Assembly (NCBI GenBank): GCA_035493835.1
Contig: DATJHO010000165.1
Coordinates: 1-64,000 of the forward strand
DNA from: DASZTU01 sp035493835
GTDB lineage: Bacteria; Pseudomonadota; Alphaproteobacteria; Rhizobiales; Devosiaceae
Reading direction: 5' to 3'
Length of the DNA: 64,000 nucleotides
Below the pieces are notes generated by a model. The model searched no databases. It was given only the letters and a program-made list of their open reading frames with translations, and was not told the origin of the DNA. Below are positions 30,307 to 38,559 of this stretch, one piece after another (position 1 is the first letter of the stretch; every line of letters starts with the position of its first letter). Both the position numbers and the translations under genes were made by a program.

Positions 30307-30620
30307 TTTCCGTCCGCAGCCGTTGCTGCACCCCGTTAGCGCTCAGACTTCACATCCCGCCGGATCAACTTCCCTCCTGCGGCCCGCGTACTTGCCTAAT
30401 CTGGGCGGGGCGCCGATACATCGGCAACACATTGGCATTCCGAGGCTTGGAAACAAGCAGGTATTGGATGTAGCTCGGCAATGAGCCACTGCCGTCCGCT
30501 TCTCGAAGAGCGTAAGCGAGACCTGCCTCAGCCGAGTGGCAGTGGCTCGGTGTCTCGGATCCTGGGCTGAGCCGCGCGCTTCGTCTGGTCGCTCTCCGGT
30601 AGGCTCTCGCCGACTCCAAG
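30307..30620. other. Intergenic region upstream of glpS
   Basis: No convincing gene is seen. The stretch should carry the glp operon promoter on the minus strand, but I could not recognise a clear -35/-10 pair or a repressor palindrome. Confidence 0.45.
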
Positions 30621-31043
30621 GTGGAGATAGCCGGAGTTGAAGCCGCACATCTCTGGACGAAAACGGCGGCGAGGAGACGGCAAGTATCGCAGACGCTGAC
30701 GATGGACGCCTATGTCGAGCGGCTGCGCGGGGATCCCACCGAGAGGATCGCGCTATTCCGCGACCTGCTCATCAACGTCACGAATTTCTTCCGCGACGCG
30801 GGCGCTTTCGACGCGCTGGCTGAAACGGTGCTGCCCCGGCTGCTGGACGGCAAGACCGCGGGCAACGTGGTGAGGATCTGGGTCGCCGACGAACTGGCGC
30901 GGCGATCGACGCCCTTCGCTTTCGTCAGCGGCTTTTCGCGGGACGAGCTTCCCGCCGGCTACCGCGACCGGCCGCTGCTGAATGAGCCCGTCGGCGCCGG
31001 CCGGCTGCAGCAGGCCCTCGCCGCCCTGTTCGCGGTGCCCTGA
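30621..31043 (+). pseudogene. Deletion remnant joining a CheR domain to the end of a response-regulator receiver domain
   Basis: Residues 28-88 match the start of a CheR-type methyltransferase (YVERLRGDPTERIALFRDLL, then INVTNFFRD and VRIWV). Just where the SAM-binding GCATGEE motif should follow, the frame passes into ELARRSTPFAFVSGFSRDEL and YRDRPLLNEPV, the last third of a receiver domain. The join is near 30882 and is in frame. The receiver's conserved Lys-Pro has become Glu-Pro. Neither half can be functional. It looks like a large internal deletion across a CheB/CheR-kinase and regulator locus. Confidence 0.7.
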
Positions 31044-31271
31044 CGGGCGGCATACCTGAACCTGCGTGCAACCAGCCCGCATCGCGAGACCCGCGGGCAG
31101 GCAGCAGAGCGCCGCCTCCGCGTCGCCGAGGCGATCGTTGCACGCCAGCGCAATCTGGTCGGCACACTTGCGGCCAGCAAGCAGCCGACCGCCGGGGCGC
31201 TGGAATTGCTCGACCAGTTCGAGAGCACGCTGCGCATCTACCGCGCCAATCGCGACCGGCTGGCGGGCTAG
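31044..31271 (+). pseudogene. Small coiled-coil gene remnant without a start codon
   Basis: Directly after the stop of the CheR/receiver remnant, and in the same frame, 75 codons run to a TAG at 31269. The later part (AERRLRVAEAIVARQRNLVG, then LELLDQFESTLRIYRANRDR) resembles small helical proteins found beside two-component genes in rhizobia. No ATG or GTG opens the frame. It is probably a decayed neighbour of the remnant above. Confidence 0.45.
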
Positions 31272-31305
31272 CAACCGTGGCCGCCAAAAAAAGCCGGTGC
31301 GGACG

Positions 31306-31878
31306 CTACGTGCTGTCGACGTTGCCACGCGGCGAAGATCGGATATCGCGGGCAACTTCGCTCAAATCGTCATCGAGCTGATGATTTCGGTCTTTCAGAT
31401 GGCGGGTCACGGCTTGCGGAATGGCCTTCGCGTACAAGTCGCAATGGGCCATGGGAACGATTTCGTCGCGGCTGCCGTGATAGAGATAGATCGGAATGCC
31501 CTGCGGAAGCGCCGCGCCGAGATCCTTCTGGGCTTTGATGTCCTCGCTCGGCCAGCCGCCGTCACCGAGGAAGGGTGCGGCTATCAGGAAGACGCCGCCC
31601 AAGGCGATTTCGGGCGGGTCGGCGGCGAGTGCGCTAATCAGAATTGCTCCGCCAATCGAGTGGCCAACCAGGATCGCGCCCTCGTTGAGCTTTGCCAACT
31701 CCTCACCAAGCGCTGCCTTCCACGGCGCGTACTCCGGCTCCGCCTCGTTCGGCATTCGGGGATAATGGATCTCATAGTCCGGCCCGAGCTCTCGCCCGAG
31801 GCTGTCGACGAGCTTGTTGTCCCACTCCTCATGGGTGCCCTCGCCGCCGCCCTGAACAAATAGGATCTGCCTTCTCAT
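31306..31878 (-). CDS. Alpha/beta-hydrolase family protein
   Basis: The 190-residue protein starts RRQILFVQGGGEGTHEEWD and has the nucleophile elbow GHSIGG near residue 72, a late Asp in HGSRDEIVP and a C-terminal His in RNHQLDDDL, together a complete Ser-Asp-His triad. The size and the opening motif resemble the small RBBP9/YdeN-like serine hydrolases. The substrate is unknown. The start at 31878 has AAGGG about 8 nt upstream; a GTG six codons earlier is possible. Confidence 0.8.
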   Translation of the reverse strand: MRRQILFVQGGGEGTHEEWDNKLVDSLGRELGPDYEIHYPRMPNEAEPEYAPWKAALGEELAKLNEGAILVGHSIGGAILISALAADPPEIALGGVFLIAAPFLGDGGWPSEDIKAQKDLGAALPQGIPIYLYHGSRDEIVPMAHCDLYAKAIPQAVTRHLKDRNHQLDDDLSEVARDIRSSPRGNVDST

Positions 31879-32062
31879 TCGCTGGCCCTTTTTCACGCCG
31901 GAGGTTGCAGACGATCAACGAGAGGTGACGAAACGGGTTGCACCAGGCTGCCGAGCCTTCCGCGCTTCGTTGCGGGAGCGTCAAAACGGAACTTTTGACC
32001 CTTCACCTATGACGACCGGACCAGCGGCCCTGCATGCCCCGCATGGCTGGCGTCACAATTCC

Positions 32063-32077
32063 TGACTTGAGTTGTCA
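32063..32077. promoter_or_regulatory. TGA-N9-TCA iron-box-like site (RirA type)
   Basis: The bases TGA (32063-32065) and TCA (32075-32077) are separated by exactly 9 nt, the form of the iron-responsive box bound by RirA in Rhizobiales. It lies 67 nt before the start of an iron-type ABC importer operon and overlaps a possible -35 (TTGAGT) with TAGAAC 16 nt further on. The fit to genomic context raises confidence, but such a short pattern can occur by chance. Confidence 0.55.
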
Positions 32078-32143
32078 TGAATAGTTGCTAGAACGCGGAG
32101 CGCGCCGGCAACGCCGCGCCGTATTGTATGAAGGATATGCTCG

Positions 32144-33295
32144 ATGCGCCTCATAGCCCAGGTTTCCGCCACTCTCCTCGCCGTGGCGCTCTGGTGTCTG
32201 GCATCGTTGGCCGCCTCGGCGGCGACCTATCCGCTCACCGTCACCGACTTCGCCGGCCGCAAGGTCACCATCGCGGTGGAGCCGCAGCGCATTGCGCTAC
32301 AGGATGGACGGGACTCGATGATGCTCGCCCTGCTCGACCGCGACAATCCATTCCGGCGCGTGGTGATCTGGAACAACCTTCTCGCCCGGCAGGACGCCCC
32401 GACCTGGCAGGTGATGCTCAAGAAGTGGCCCGAGGCGGCGAAGATCCCCGATATGGGATTCAGCGATGACGGCGAGGTCAATCCCGAGGATCTGGTGGCG
32501 AGCCGGCCGCAATTGGTGATCGCCGAAGCGCGCGCGCTCCCCAGCCTCCGCGATGCTGGCGTGATCGACCGGCTCGCCGCGCTAAACATCCCGCTGCTGT
32601 TCGTTGACACCTTCTCCAAGCCGGTGCCGGATGCGCAGCAATCGGTTGAGCTTCTGGGTCAGGTGCTGAACAAGGAAAGCGAGGCTGCGGCCTATAACGA
32701 TTTCTACGCGGCGCATCTGAAGCATCTCACCGATACGATCGCCGGCGAAAAGACCCGGCCGCGCATTTTCGTCGAGGCGCTGGCCGGCTCGCAAGGCCCC
32801 GAACAATGCTGCTTCACCCATGGATCGATCGGCTGGGGCGCACTGGTGCAGGCGATCGGGGCCGAAAATATCGGGAGCAAGCTCGTGCCCGGCGCGTCGG
32901 GGGACGTGACACTCGAAACCGTCCTCGCCGCGCAGCCCGATGTCTATGTTTTCAGCGGTCGGCAGTCCGGCGCCAAGGCAACGGCCATGGTGCCGCTCGG
33001 CTATGGTGCGAACCCGGCCAATGTCGCTGCCGCGATGCAGCGCCTGGAAGCGCGGCCCGGCTTCCCGGCGCTGAAGGCGGCCCAGGATGGGCGGGTCTAC
33101 GCACTCTGGCATCTATTCTATAGTCACCCCTACAACATCGTTGCGCTCGAATGGCTGGCAAAGATGGCCTATCCGCAGGCCCTCGCGGACCTGGACCCGG
33201 CCAAGACCTGGAATGAAATCATCGCCCAGTTCACCGAAATCCCGCAGGCTCCCTCCATTCTCGAGGCGCAGGCCCCGGCGCTCGGCGACAAGTGA
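32144..33295 (+). CDS. Iron-type ABC transporter, periplasmic substrate-binding protein
   Basis: The 383-residue protein has a signal peptide (cleavage near ASA|AT) followed by YPLTVTDFAGRKVTI, the usual opening of FepB/FhuD-like binding proteins. It has the two-lobe pattern with NPEDLVASRPQLVIAE, and later TLETVLAAQPDVYVFSG. Such proteins bind ferric siderophores, haem or cobalamin. The TGA-N9-TCA box upstream favours an iron substrate. It begins an operon with a FecCD permease and an ATPase. Confidence 0.86.
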   Translation: MRLIAQVSATLLAVALWCLASLAASAATYPLTVTDFAGRKVTIAVEPQRIALQDGRDSMMLALLDRDNPFRRVVIWNNLLARQDAPTWQVMLKKWPEAAKIPDMGFSDDGEVNPEDLVASRPQLVIAEARALPSLRDAGVIDRLAALNIPLLFVDTFSKPVPDAQQSVELLGQVLNKESEAAAYNDFYAAHLKHLTDTIAGEKTRPRIFVEALAGSQGPEQCCFTHGSIGWGALVQAIGAENIGSKLVPGASGDVTLETVLAAQPDVYVFSGRQSGAKATAMVPLGYGANPANVAAAMQRLEARPGFPALKAAQDGRVYALWHLFYSHPYNIVALEWLAKMAYPQALADLDPAKTWNEIIAQFTEIPQAPSILEAQAPALGDK

Positions 33296-34407
33296 TGGCA
33301 TCCGAAGCAAGTCTTGGCCCGCCGGGCGCCGCCGCCGGGGTGGCCGAACCGGGCCTGGCGGAGCGCTATCGCCGCTCCGTTGCATTCCGCGCCGGGATCA
33401 TCGTGCTGCTCTTCGTCCTGGCGCTTGCCGCGGCGCTAGCCGATCTGGCCGTCGGCTCGGGCACGCTTTCGCTGTCCCAGGTGCTGGCCACCATCCTTCA
33501 TCCGAGCACGGCTGATCCGACCGATTTTGCCGTCGTTTGGCAGATCCGCGCCCCGATGACGGCAATCGCGCTGATCACCGGCTGCGGGCTCGCGCTCTCC
33601 GGATTGCTGATGCAGACCGTGCTGAACAATCCGCTGGCCGACCCGTTCACGCTTGGCGTTTCCTCTGCAGCAGGATTTGGCGCGGCCATTGCCATCGTTT
33701 TTCAGGCCTCGGTGCTGGGGGTGCTGGGGAGCTGGTTGCCACCCGAACTTTCGGTGGCGCTGAACGCCTTCGTCTTTTCGCTCGGCACGGTTCTGCTCGT
33801 CTCGCTGCTCGCCGCGCGTGGCGGCCTCGGGCTGGAGACGGTGACGCTTTTGGGCATCGCCGTGCATTTCACCTTCTCGGCGCTGCTGGCCTTCGCGCAA
33901 TATGTCGCCGACCCATCGCAGCTGCAGTCGCTGATTTTCTGGCTGCTCGGCTCGCTGTTGCGCGCAACCTGGCTGAAGGTCGAGATCAATGGCGGCCTGC
34001 TCCTGCTTGTGCTGCCGCTGGTGCTCTTCCAGGCCTGGGCGCTGACGGCGCTGCGCGCCTTCGGCGATCAGGCCGTGGTGCTGGGGGTCCGGGTCGTGCG
34101 CCTGCGCCTGCTTGCCCTGACGGCAGCGGCGCTGTTGGCAGGGGCGGCGACTGCGACGATCGGCGTCGTCGGGTTCATCGGACTGGTTGCGCCGCACATC
34201 GCCCGGCTGATGGTGGGCGAGGACCAGCGCTTCGCGCTCCCCGCCACCGCCGCCTGCGGCGCGCTGATCCTGACGCTGGCCTCGTTGGCGAGCAAGCTGA
34301 TCCTGCCCGGCGCGGTATTGCCGATCGGCATGGTGACGGCCCTCCTCGGCGTCCCCTTCTTTCTTGCCCAGATCCTCAGCCGCCGCGGTGGAAAGGCCCG
34401 GGCATGA
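33295..34407 (+). CDS. Iron-type ABC transporter permease, FecCD family
   Basis: The 370-residue inner-membrane protein has nine to ten hydrophobic segments. It has FecCD landmarks: WQIRAPMTAIALITGCGLALSG early, LADPFTLGVSSAAGFG near residue 115 and GFIGLVAPHIARLMVGEDQR near residue 285, where the ATPase docks. The ATG at 33295 shares its first base with the upstream stop; a GTG one codon earlier is also possible. It forms the channel for the binding protein upstream. Confidence 0.9.
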   Translation: MASEASLGPPGAAAGVAEPGLAERYRRSVAFRAGIIVLLFVLALAAALADLAVGSGTLSLSQVLATILHPSTADPTDFAVVWQIRAPMTAIALITGCGLALSGLLMQTVLNNPLADPFTLGVSSAAGFGAAIAIVFQASVLGVLGSWLPPELSVALNAFVFSLGTVLLVSLLAARGGLGLETVTLLGIAVHFTFSALLAFAQYVADPSQLQSLIFWLLGSLLRATWLKVEINGGLLLLVLPLVLFQAWALTALRAFGDQAVVLGVRVVRLRLLALTAAALLAGAATATIGVVGFIGLVAPHIARLMVGEDQRFALPATAACGALILTLASLASKLILPGAVLPIGMVTALLGVPFFLAQILSRRGGKARA

Positions 34408-35177
34408 CGCTCGAGGTCAAAGGACTTAACCTGCGGATCGGCCGGACGCCGATCCTCGAGGATCTCTCCTTCCGCATTGCCGGGGGCGAGGCGGCCGCCG
34501 TGCTGGGCCGCAACGGGGCGGGAAAGACCACGCTGGTGCGCGGGCTTGCGGGCCTGCTGCCGGCGCGCGGCGAGGTCCGGCTCGAGGGCGAGACGATCGA
34601 CCGCCTTCCCGCTGCCCAACGCGCCAGCCGGATCGGCTATGTCGCCCAGAGTTTCGTGCGCGAGGCAGCGGAACTGTCGGCCCACGAACTCATGCTGCTG
34701 TCCCTCAATGGCGGGCGGGGCGGCTGGCAGGTGCCGAGCACCAATCTGGCCCGGGTCGAGGAGGTGATCGAGCTGCTTCGCCTCGGCCCCCTCGCCAACC
34801 GGGCCGCCAATACGATGTCCGGCGGCCAGCGCCAAATGCTGGCATTGGCACTCGCCATCGTGCGGCGGCCGCGGCTGCTCCTGCTCGATGAGCCGACCTC
34901 CGCCCTCGACCTGGCCAATCAGCTCCACCTGCTCGAGGTGGTGCGCGACTATACGCGGCGCGAAGGAATTGCCACCTTGATGGTCCTGCACGACCTCAAT
35001 CTGGCCGCGCGCTATGCCGAGCAGGTGTTGATGCTCGCGGACGGCCGCATCGCCTTTGACGGCCCGCCGGCGGCGGCCCTTACCCCGCCGCGCCTGGCCC
35101 AGATCTACGGCGTCGAATGCGCCGTGACCTTCGCCGAGGGGGGCCATACCGCCATCACCCCGCTGCGGGCGCTCTGA
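34404..35177 (+). CDS. Iron-type ABC transporter ATPase
   Basis: The 257-residue protein has Walker A GRNGAGKTT (near residue 37), signature MSGGQRQM (near 135), Walker B LLLLDEPTSALD and an H-loop MVLHDLN, all intact, as in FepC/FhuC-type ATPases. Its ATG overlaps the permease stop by 4 nt. It completes the three-gene importer. A longer frame from 33537 in the same phase lies within the permease gene and is ignored. Confidence 0.92.
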   Translation: MTLEVKGLNLRIGRTPILEDLSFRIAGGEAAAVLGRNGAGKTTLVRGLAGLLPARGEVRLEGETIDRLPAAQRASRIGYVAQSFVREAAELSAHELMLLSLNGGRGGWQVPSTNLARVEEVIELLRLGPLANRAANTMSGGQRQMLALALAIVRRPRLLLLDEPTSALDLANQLHLLEVVRDYTRREGIATLMVLHDLNLAARYAEQVLMLADGRIAFDGPPAAALTPPRLAQIYGVECAVTFAEGGHTAITPLRAL

Positions 35178-35341
35178 CCGGGAACAGCTTTCGCTTCCGG
35201 CGGCTAGCCCTCCCCCCTATTTCGATGCCGTTGCACTTCCCGAGGTGACTCGCCGGCGTTCGCGCTCGCTCAGCCCGGCCGTTTGCTCCCCGTTCCGTCT
35301 GGCGCGCCTGTTCCTCGGGTGGCGAAAAACGTGCCCACCCG

Positions 35342-36247
35342 CTAGATGCGGCGTGGGCGTGGCTCTCCGGTGAGGATCGGCGCGACCGTGCCGAGCCTGC
35401 CGCCAAACCAGGCGGCGGCCGCGCTGATCACCAGGATCAGGAACGCCGCCAGTGCCGCCCGCGATGTAGTGCCGGCCGCCACCTCGGCGGCGCGCAAGGC
35501 CTGGTCCCGCGTGTTCGCCACCGCCTGCTGATACTGCTGGGTATATTGCTGGACCCGGTTGCGGGCGTCGTCGATCGGGATGTTTTGCGCGCGGGCGAGC
35601 GCCTGGGCCGCCGTGTTGGTCGCCTGGTCTGCCTGCGCCTGATCCCCGGTCACAGCCGCCCGCACCGCTGCCACGGCCGCATCCCGCAGTGCAGCAGGAT
35701 CGCTCCCGCCCGTTGCCTGGGTGATTTGCTGCTGAATAGCGGCGAACGGATCACGCCCCGCGACGGCAGTCTGCGCCGCCGTTGCCACGGTGCCGCCCAA
35801 GCCGCTTGCAACTGAACCAAGGCCGCTGAGCGCACCGCCCACAAGCCCACCGATGGTGGTGGTGAGCAGGTACAGCAGCACGATTGTCGTCAGCGCCCAG
35901 CTCGTCAGCCCGTGCAGCGCACCGACATCTGCAACCGGCTTGCCGGACAGGCGCCCGGCGACGATCCCGCCGGTGAACGCCGAAATCAGGCCGGTGATCG
36001 CGTACCAGATTACCGAAATGACTGAAAACGTCGTCGCGTCCGGGTTGCCTCCGCTAGCCGGTCGCAGCGTCGCGGCTCCTATCCCCACGCCAAGAAGGGA
36101 CAAAAGAAACTGAATTATCAGCGCGATAACGGCGCCCGCAAAAATGGCGCCCCAGGAAACGCGGTTAAGCAATACAGTCCGCGCATCCTCCGCCGGGGTC
36201 GCCGGCGAAAATTCCGAAGGTCTAGCAGTTTCGACACGGTCAGCCAT
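35342..36247 (-). CDS. Membrane protein of unknown function, PhnA-like
   Basis: The 301-residue protein has a polar N-terminus, three or four membrane helices in its first half (WGAIFAGAVIALIIQFLLSL, VIWYAITGLISAFTGGIVAG, ALTTIVLLYLLTTTIGG), a soluble Ala/Gln-rich stretch of about 120 residues, and one C-terminal helix (ALAAFLILVISAAAAWFGG). Similar proteins in rhizobia are called PhnA-like without biochemical support. GAGGAGG precedes the ATG at 36247. It is convergent with the iron importer operon. Confidence 0.65.
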   Translation of the reverse strand: MADRVETARPSEFSPATPAEDARTVLLNRVSWGAIFAGAVIALIIQFLLSLLGVGIGAATLRPASGGNPDATTFSVISVIWYAITGLISAFTGGIVAGRLSGKPVADVGALHGLTSWALTTIVLLYLLTTTIGGLVGGALSGLGSVASGLGGTVATAAQTAVAGRDPFAAIQQQITQATGGSDPAALRDAAVAAVRAAVTGDQAQADQATNTAAQALARAQNIPIDDARNRVQQYTQQYQQAVANTRDQALRAAEVAAGTTSRAALAAFLILVISAAAAWFGGRLGTVAPILTGEPRPRRI

Positions 36248-36686
36248 ATGCCCCTCCTCGGGTTGGTTCGTCGAACTTCGACGCTGGCCGGGGTTTTCGG
36301 CGTAGCCACCGAAAGCCTCGGTGATGCTCATGGGCGGTGGGCGGTGGCCGGGGTCTGATGCTCTCCGCCGTCGCGACTGCCACAATGCTCAATCTATATT
36401 TCGGTCGGTAGTTCCGGTGGGGGCCATCGGACGCCGAAAAGACTGGCGGAGTACTCGCGTTCTGGCGTTCGAGGCACCGCTATCGACGGCGAGCTGCAAC
36501 CTTCGAGAGCACCAACGTAAGTTCTTGCCACACATTCCTATGCCGGGCGGACCGAGATCCCGTAGGGCCAGGAGGCCATTGGCCCGCGAGGTCAGATCAG
36601 CGCAAAGGCCAGCCCGGACCTGCCGAGCAGTCACGGTTGCGTAAACCGCATTGATCGGGGGAGGGAGCGAAGCTACCTAGCTCAAA
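36248..36686. other. Intergenic region without recognised genes
   Basis: Between two small-membrane-protein genes of opposite direction, no supported frame, RNA gene or repeat is seen. It should contain promoters for both. Confidence 0.5.
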
Positions 36687-36920
36687 ATGAATGAGTGGTG
36701 GCTAGGGACGATTCTTGCGGTTTGGTGCGCCGCCTTTGCTGGATCGCCCCAGATGAACTCGACGAGGCCGCTCGCCGCGTTTGGGCTGCTGGTGCTGTGG
36801 GTCGGCATTTTCGCTGCGCAACTGTTGTCGCACGCCGCCTGGGAGGCCGGAGCGACTTTCGCCGGCTTCCTTGTGGCAACGTGGATCAATACCGAGTTCG
36901 AGCGACCGCGGAAGCAGTAG
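36687..36920 (+). CDS. Small two-helix membrane protein
   Basis: The 77-residue frame encodes two hydrophobic helices (WWLGTILAVWCAAFAG and LAAFGLLVLWVGIFAAQLL) and a short charged tail. Composition and hydrophobic pattern look real, but there is no strong ribosome-binding site before the ATG and I recognise no family. Confidence 0.45.
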   Translation: MNEWWLGTILAVWCAAFAGSPQMNSTRPLAAFGLLVLWVGIFAAQLLSHAAWEAGATFAGFLVATWINTEFERPRKQ

Positions 36921-36955
36921 AGTGTGCGTCACTCAACCAAAAACAGGAACAACTA

Positions 36956-37014
36956 ACAACCCCCCCGCGGTTGCCGCCACCCTCCCCTCGAGGGGAGGGG
37001 TTAGGGGGGGTTGT
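36956..37014. repeat. Inverted repeat, family also found at 43484-43588
   Basis: AACAACCCCCCC and GGGGGGGTTGTT are the ends of a 59-bp inverted repeat whose centre is CCCCTCGAGGGG. The left half (ACAACCCCC..CGGTTGCCGCCACCCTCCCCTC) recurs at 43485. It lies between a small membrane-protein gene and a convergent monooxygenase gene and could also act as a terminator. Confidence 0.75.
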
Positions 37015-37047
37015 TTTGCCTCGGGTAGAGTGGTCGCAAGCGGGAAG

Positions 37048-38070
37048 CTATCGCCAGCCCAATGCCGGGGCGACCTGTTTGAGCACGGCCTCGATGACAT
37101 GTGCGTTGTATTCGACGCCGAGCTGGTTGGGCACGGTCAGCAGCAGCGTATCGGCTTCGGCGATCGCTTCGTCAGCCTTCAGTTCCTCGACCAGCACCTC
37201 GGGTTCGGCGGCATAGCTCCGTCCGAAGATGGCCCTTGTGTTCTCGTCGATATAGCCGAACTGGTCTTCGTCCCGGGCGCCGCGGCCGAAATAGGCGCGA
37301 TCCCGATCATCCACCAGTGCAAAGATGCTGCGGCTGACCGACACTCTCGGCGTGCGCTGGTGGCCGGCCTCTTTCCACGCCTCGCGGTAGGCTCGAATCT
37401 GTTCGGCCTGCTGGATATGGAATGGCTTGCCGCTCTCGTCGAATTTCAGGGTCGAGCTCTGGAGGTTCATGCCCTGTTGTGCGGCCCAGACCGCGGTCGC
37501 ATCCGTCGCGGCGCCCCACCAGATGCGATCGCGCAGGCCGGGGGAATGCGGCTCGAGGCGGAGCAACCCCGGCGGGTTGGGAAACATCGGGCGCGGATTG
37601 GGCTGGGCAAAGCCCTCGCCGCGCAGCAGTTCCAGGAATACCAGGGCATGACGGCGGGCCATATCGGCGTCGCTCTCCCCCTCGGCCGGCTGAAAGCCGA
37701 AATGCCGCCAGCCATCGATCACCTGCTCGGGTGAGCCGCGGCTGATGCCCAGCTCCAACCGTCCGCCGGCGATAAGGTCCGCGGCGCCCGCGTCTTCGGC
37801 CATGTAGAACGGGTTCTCGTAGCGCATGTCGATGACGGCTGTGCCGATCTCGATGCGGCTCGTCTTCGCCCCAACCGCCGCCAGCAACGGGAACGGCGAA
37901 CCCAATTGCCGTGCAAAATGGTGCACCCTGAAATAGGCCCCGTCCGCCCCCAGCTCCTCGGCGGCCACAGCCAGATCGATGGATTGCAGCAACGCATCCG
38001 CCGCCGACCGCGTCTCCGATTGCGGCGAGGGCGTCCAGTGTCCGAACGAGAGAAAGCCGATTTTTTTCAT
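37048..38070 (-). CDS. LLM-class flavin-dependent oxidoreductase
   Basis: The 340-residue protein begins MKKIGFLSFGHW and has AEELGADGAYFRVHHFARQL near residue 40, SRIEIGTAVIDMRYENPFYM and GRLELGISRGSPEQVIDGW, marks of the luciferase-like monooxygenase superfamily. The substrate is unknown. I used the ATG at 38070, which matches the family's usual beginning; the frame upstream to 38199 is unsupported. It is a second, distinct member of the superfamily in this window (see 16904-17971). Confidence 0.86.
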   Translation of the reverse strand: MKKIGFLSFGHWTPSPQSETRSAADALLQSIDLAVAAEELGADGAYFRVHHFARQLGSPFPLLAAVGAKTSRIEIGTAVIDMRYENPFYMAEDAGAADLIAGGRLELGISRGSPEQVIDGWRHFGFQPAEGESDADMARRHALVFLELLRGEGFAQPNPRPMFPNPPGLLRLEPHSPGLRDRIWWGAATDATAVWAAQQGMNLQSSTLKFDESGKPFHIQQAEQIRAYREAWKEAGHQRTPRVSVSRSIFALVDDRDRAYFGRGARDEDQFGYIDENTRAIFGRSYAAEPEVLVEELKADEAIAEADTLLLTVPNQLGVEYNAHVIEAVLKQVAPALGWR

Positions 38071-38271
38071 GCCGACAGCATACACCTTCAGCCGGCTTTG
38101 GGCACCCCGGGCGATAGGATTGATCCGGGTTTCGGCGAGCCCCATCCGCGGCGTCTTCCCTGCGCCCTCCGCGAGCGCCGGGTGGCCGGCGAGGCACAAG
38201 ATGGACCCTGGCGTTCGCCGGGGTGACGCCCCTCTTGGGGAGCGGTCGAAGCAAATTCTCCCAGCAAGCAG

Positions 38272-38493
38272 TTACCGCCCGGTGCGCGACCGGTGCCATT
38301 CCTGGAACAGCGCAATGACGTACTGACGCTGGATGGCGACGTGGCCCATATAGCGATCGTCGCCGTCGATCAGTTCGGCGTCGAATTCGAGGAGCTCCTT
38401 GGAGGAGATGTCCTTCCAGACCTCGGCAAAGTCCTTGCTGTCCTCGAAAACGATCTGCTTGCCCTGCGCCAGCAGCAGTCGATAGCCCGCCAT
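38272..38493 (-). CDS. Small conserved-looking protein of unknown function
   Basis: The 73-residue frame begins MAGYRLLLAQGKQIVFEDSK and continues with a helix-rich stretch (LEFDAELIDGDDRYMGHV, QYVIALFQEWHRS). It has a G-rich GGAGGG element ahead of the ATG at 38493. The composition is balanced and unlike a shadow frame. I recognise no family. It lies 66 nt downstream of the aminotransferase gene on the same strand and may share its transcript. Confidence 0.5.
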   Translation of the reverse strand: MAGYRLLLAQGKQIVFEDSKDFAEVWKDISSKELLEFDAELIDGDDRYMGHVAIQRQYVIALFQEWHRSRTGR

Positions 38494-38559
38494 CCCCCGC
38501 CCTCCCCGATTGACCAATGGTTGGTAACGGGGAGAGCCGGAACTTGGTTCACCGATGGG

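Noticed and set aside
30343..30648. Minus-strand frame of 101 codons upstream of glpS
   Set aside because: Unusual composition rich in Arg, Pro and Cys, no ribosome-binding site and no family; more likely leader DNA of the glp operon.
33537..34403. Long upstream extension of the iron ABC ATPase frame
   Set aside because: It lies within the permease gene in another phase; the ATPase family begins at the ATG at 34404, with a 4-nt overlap.
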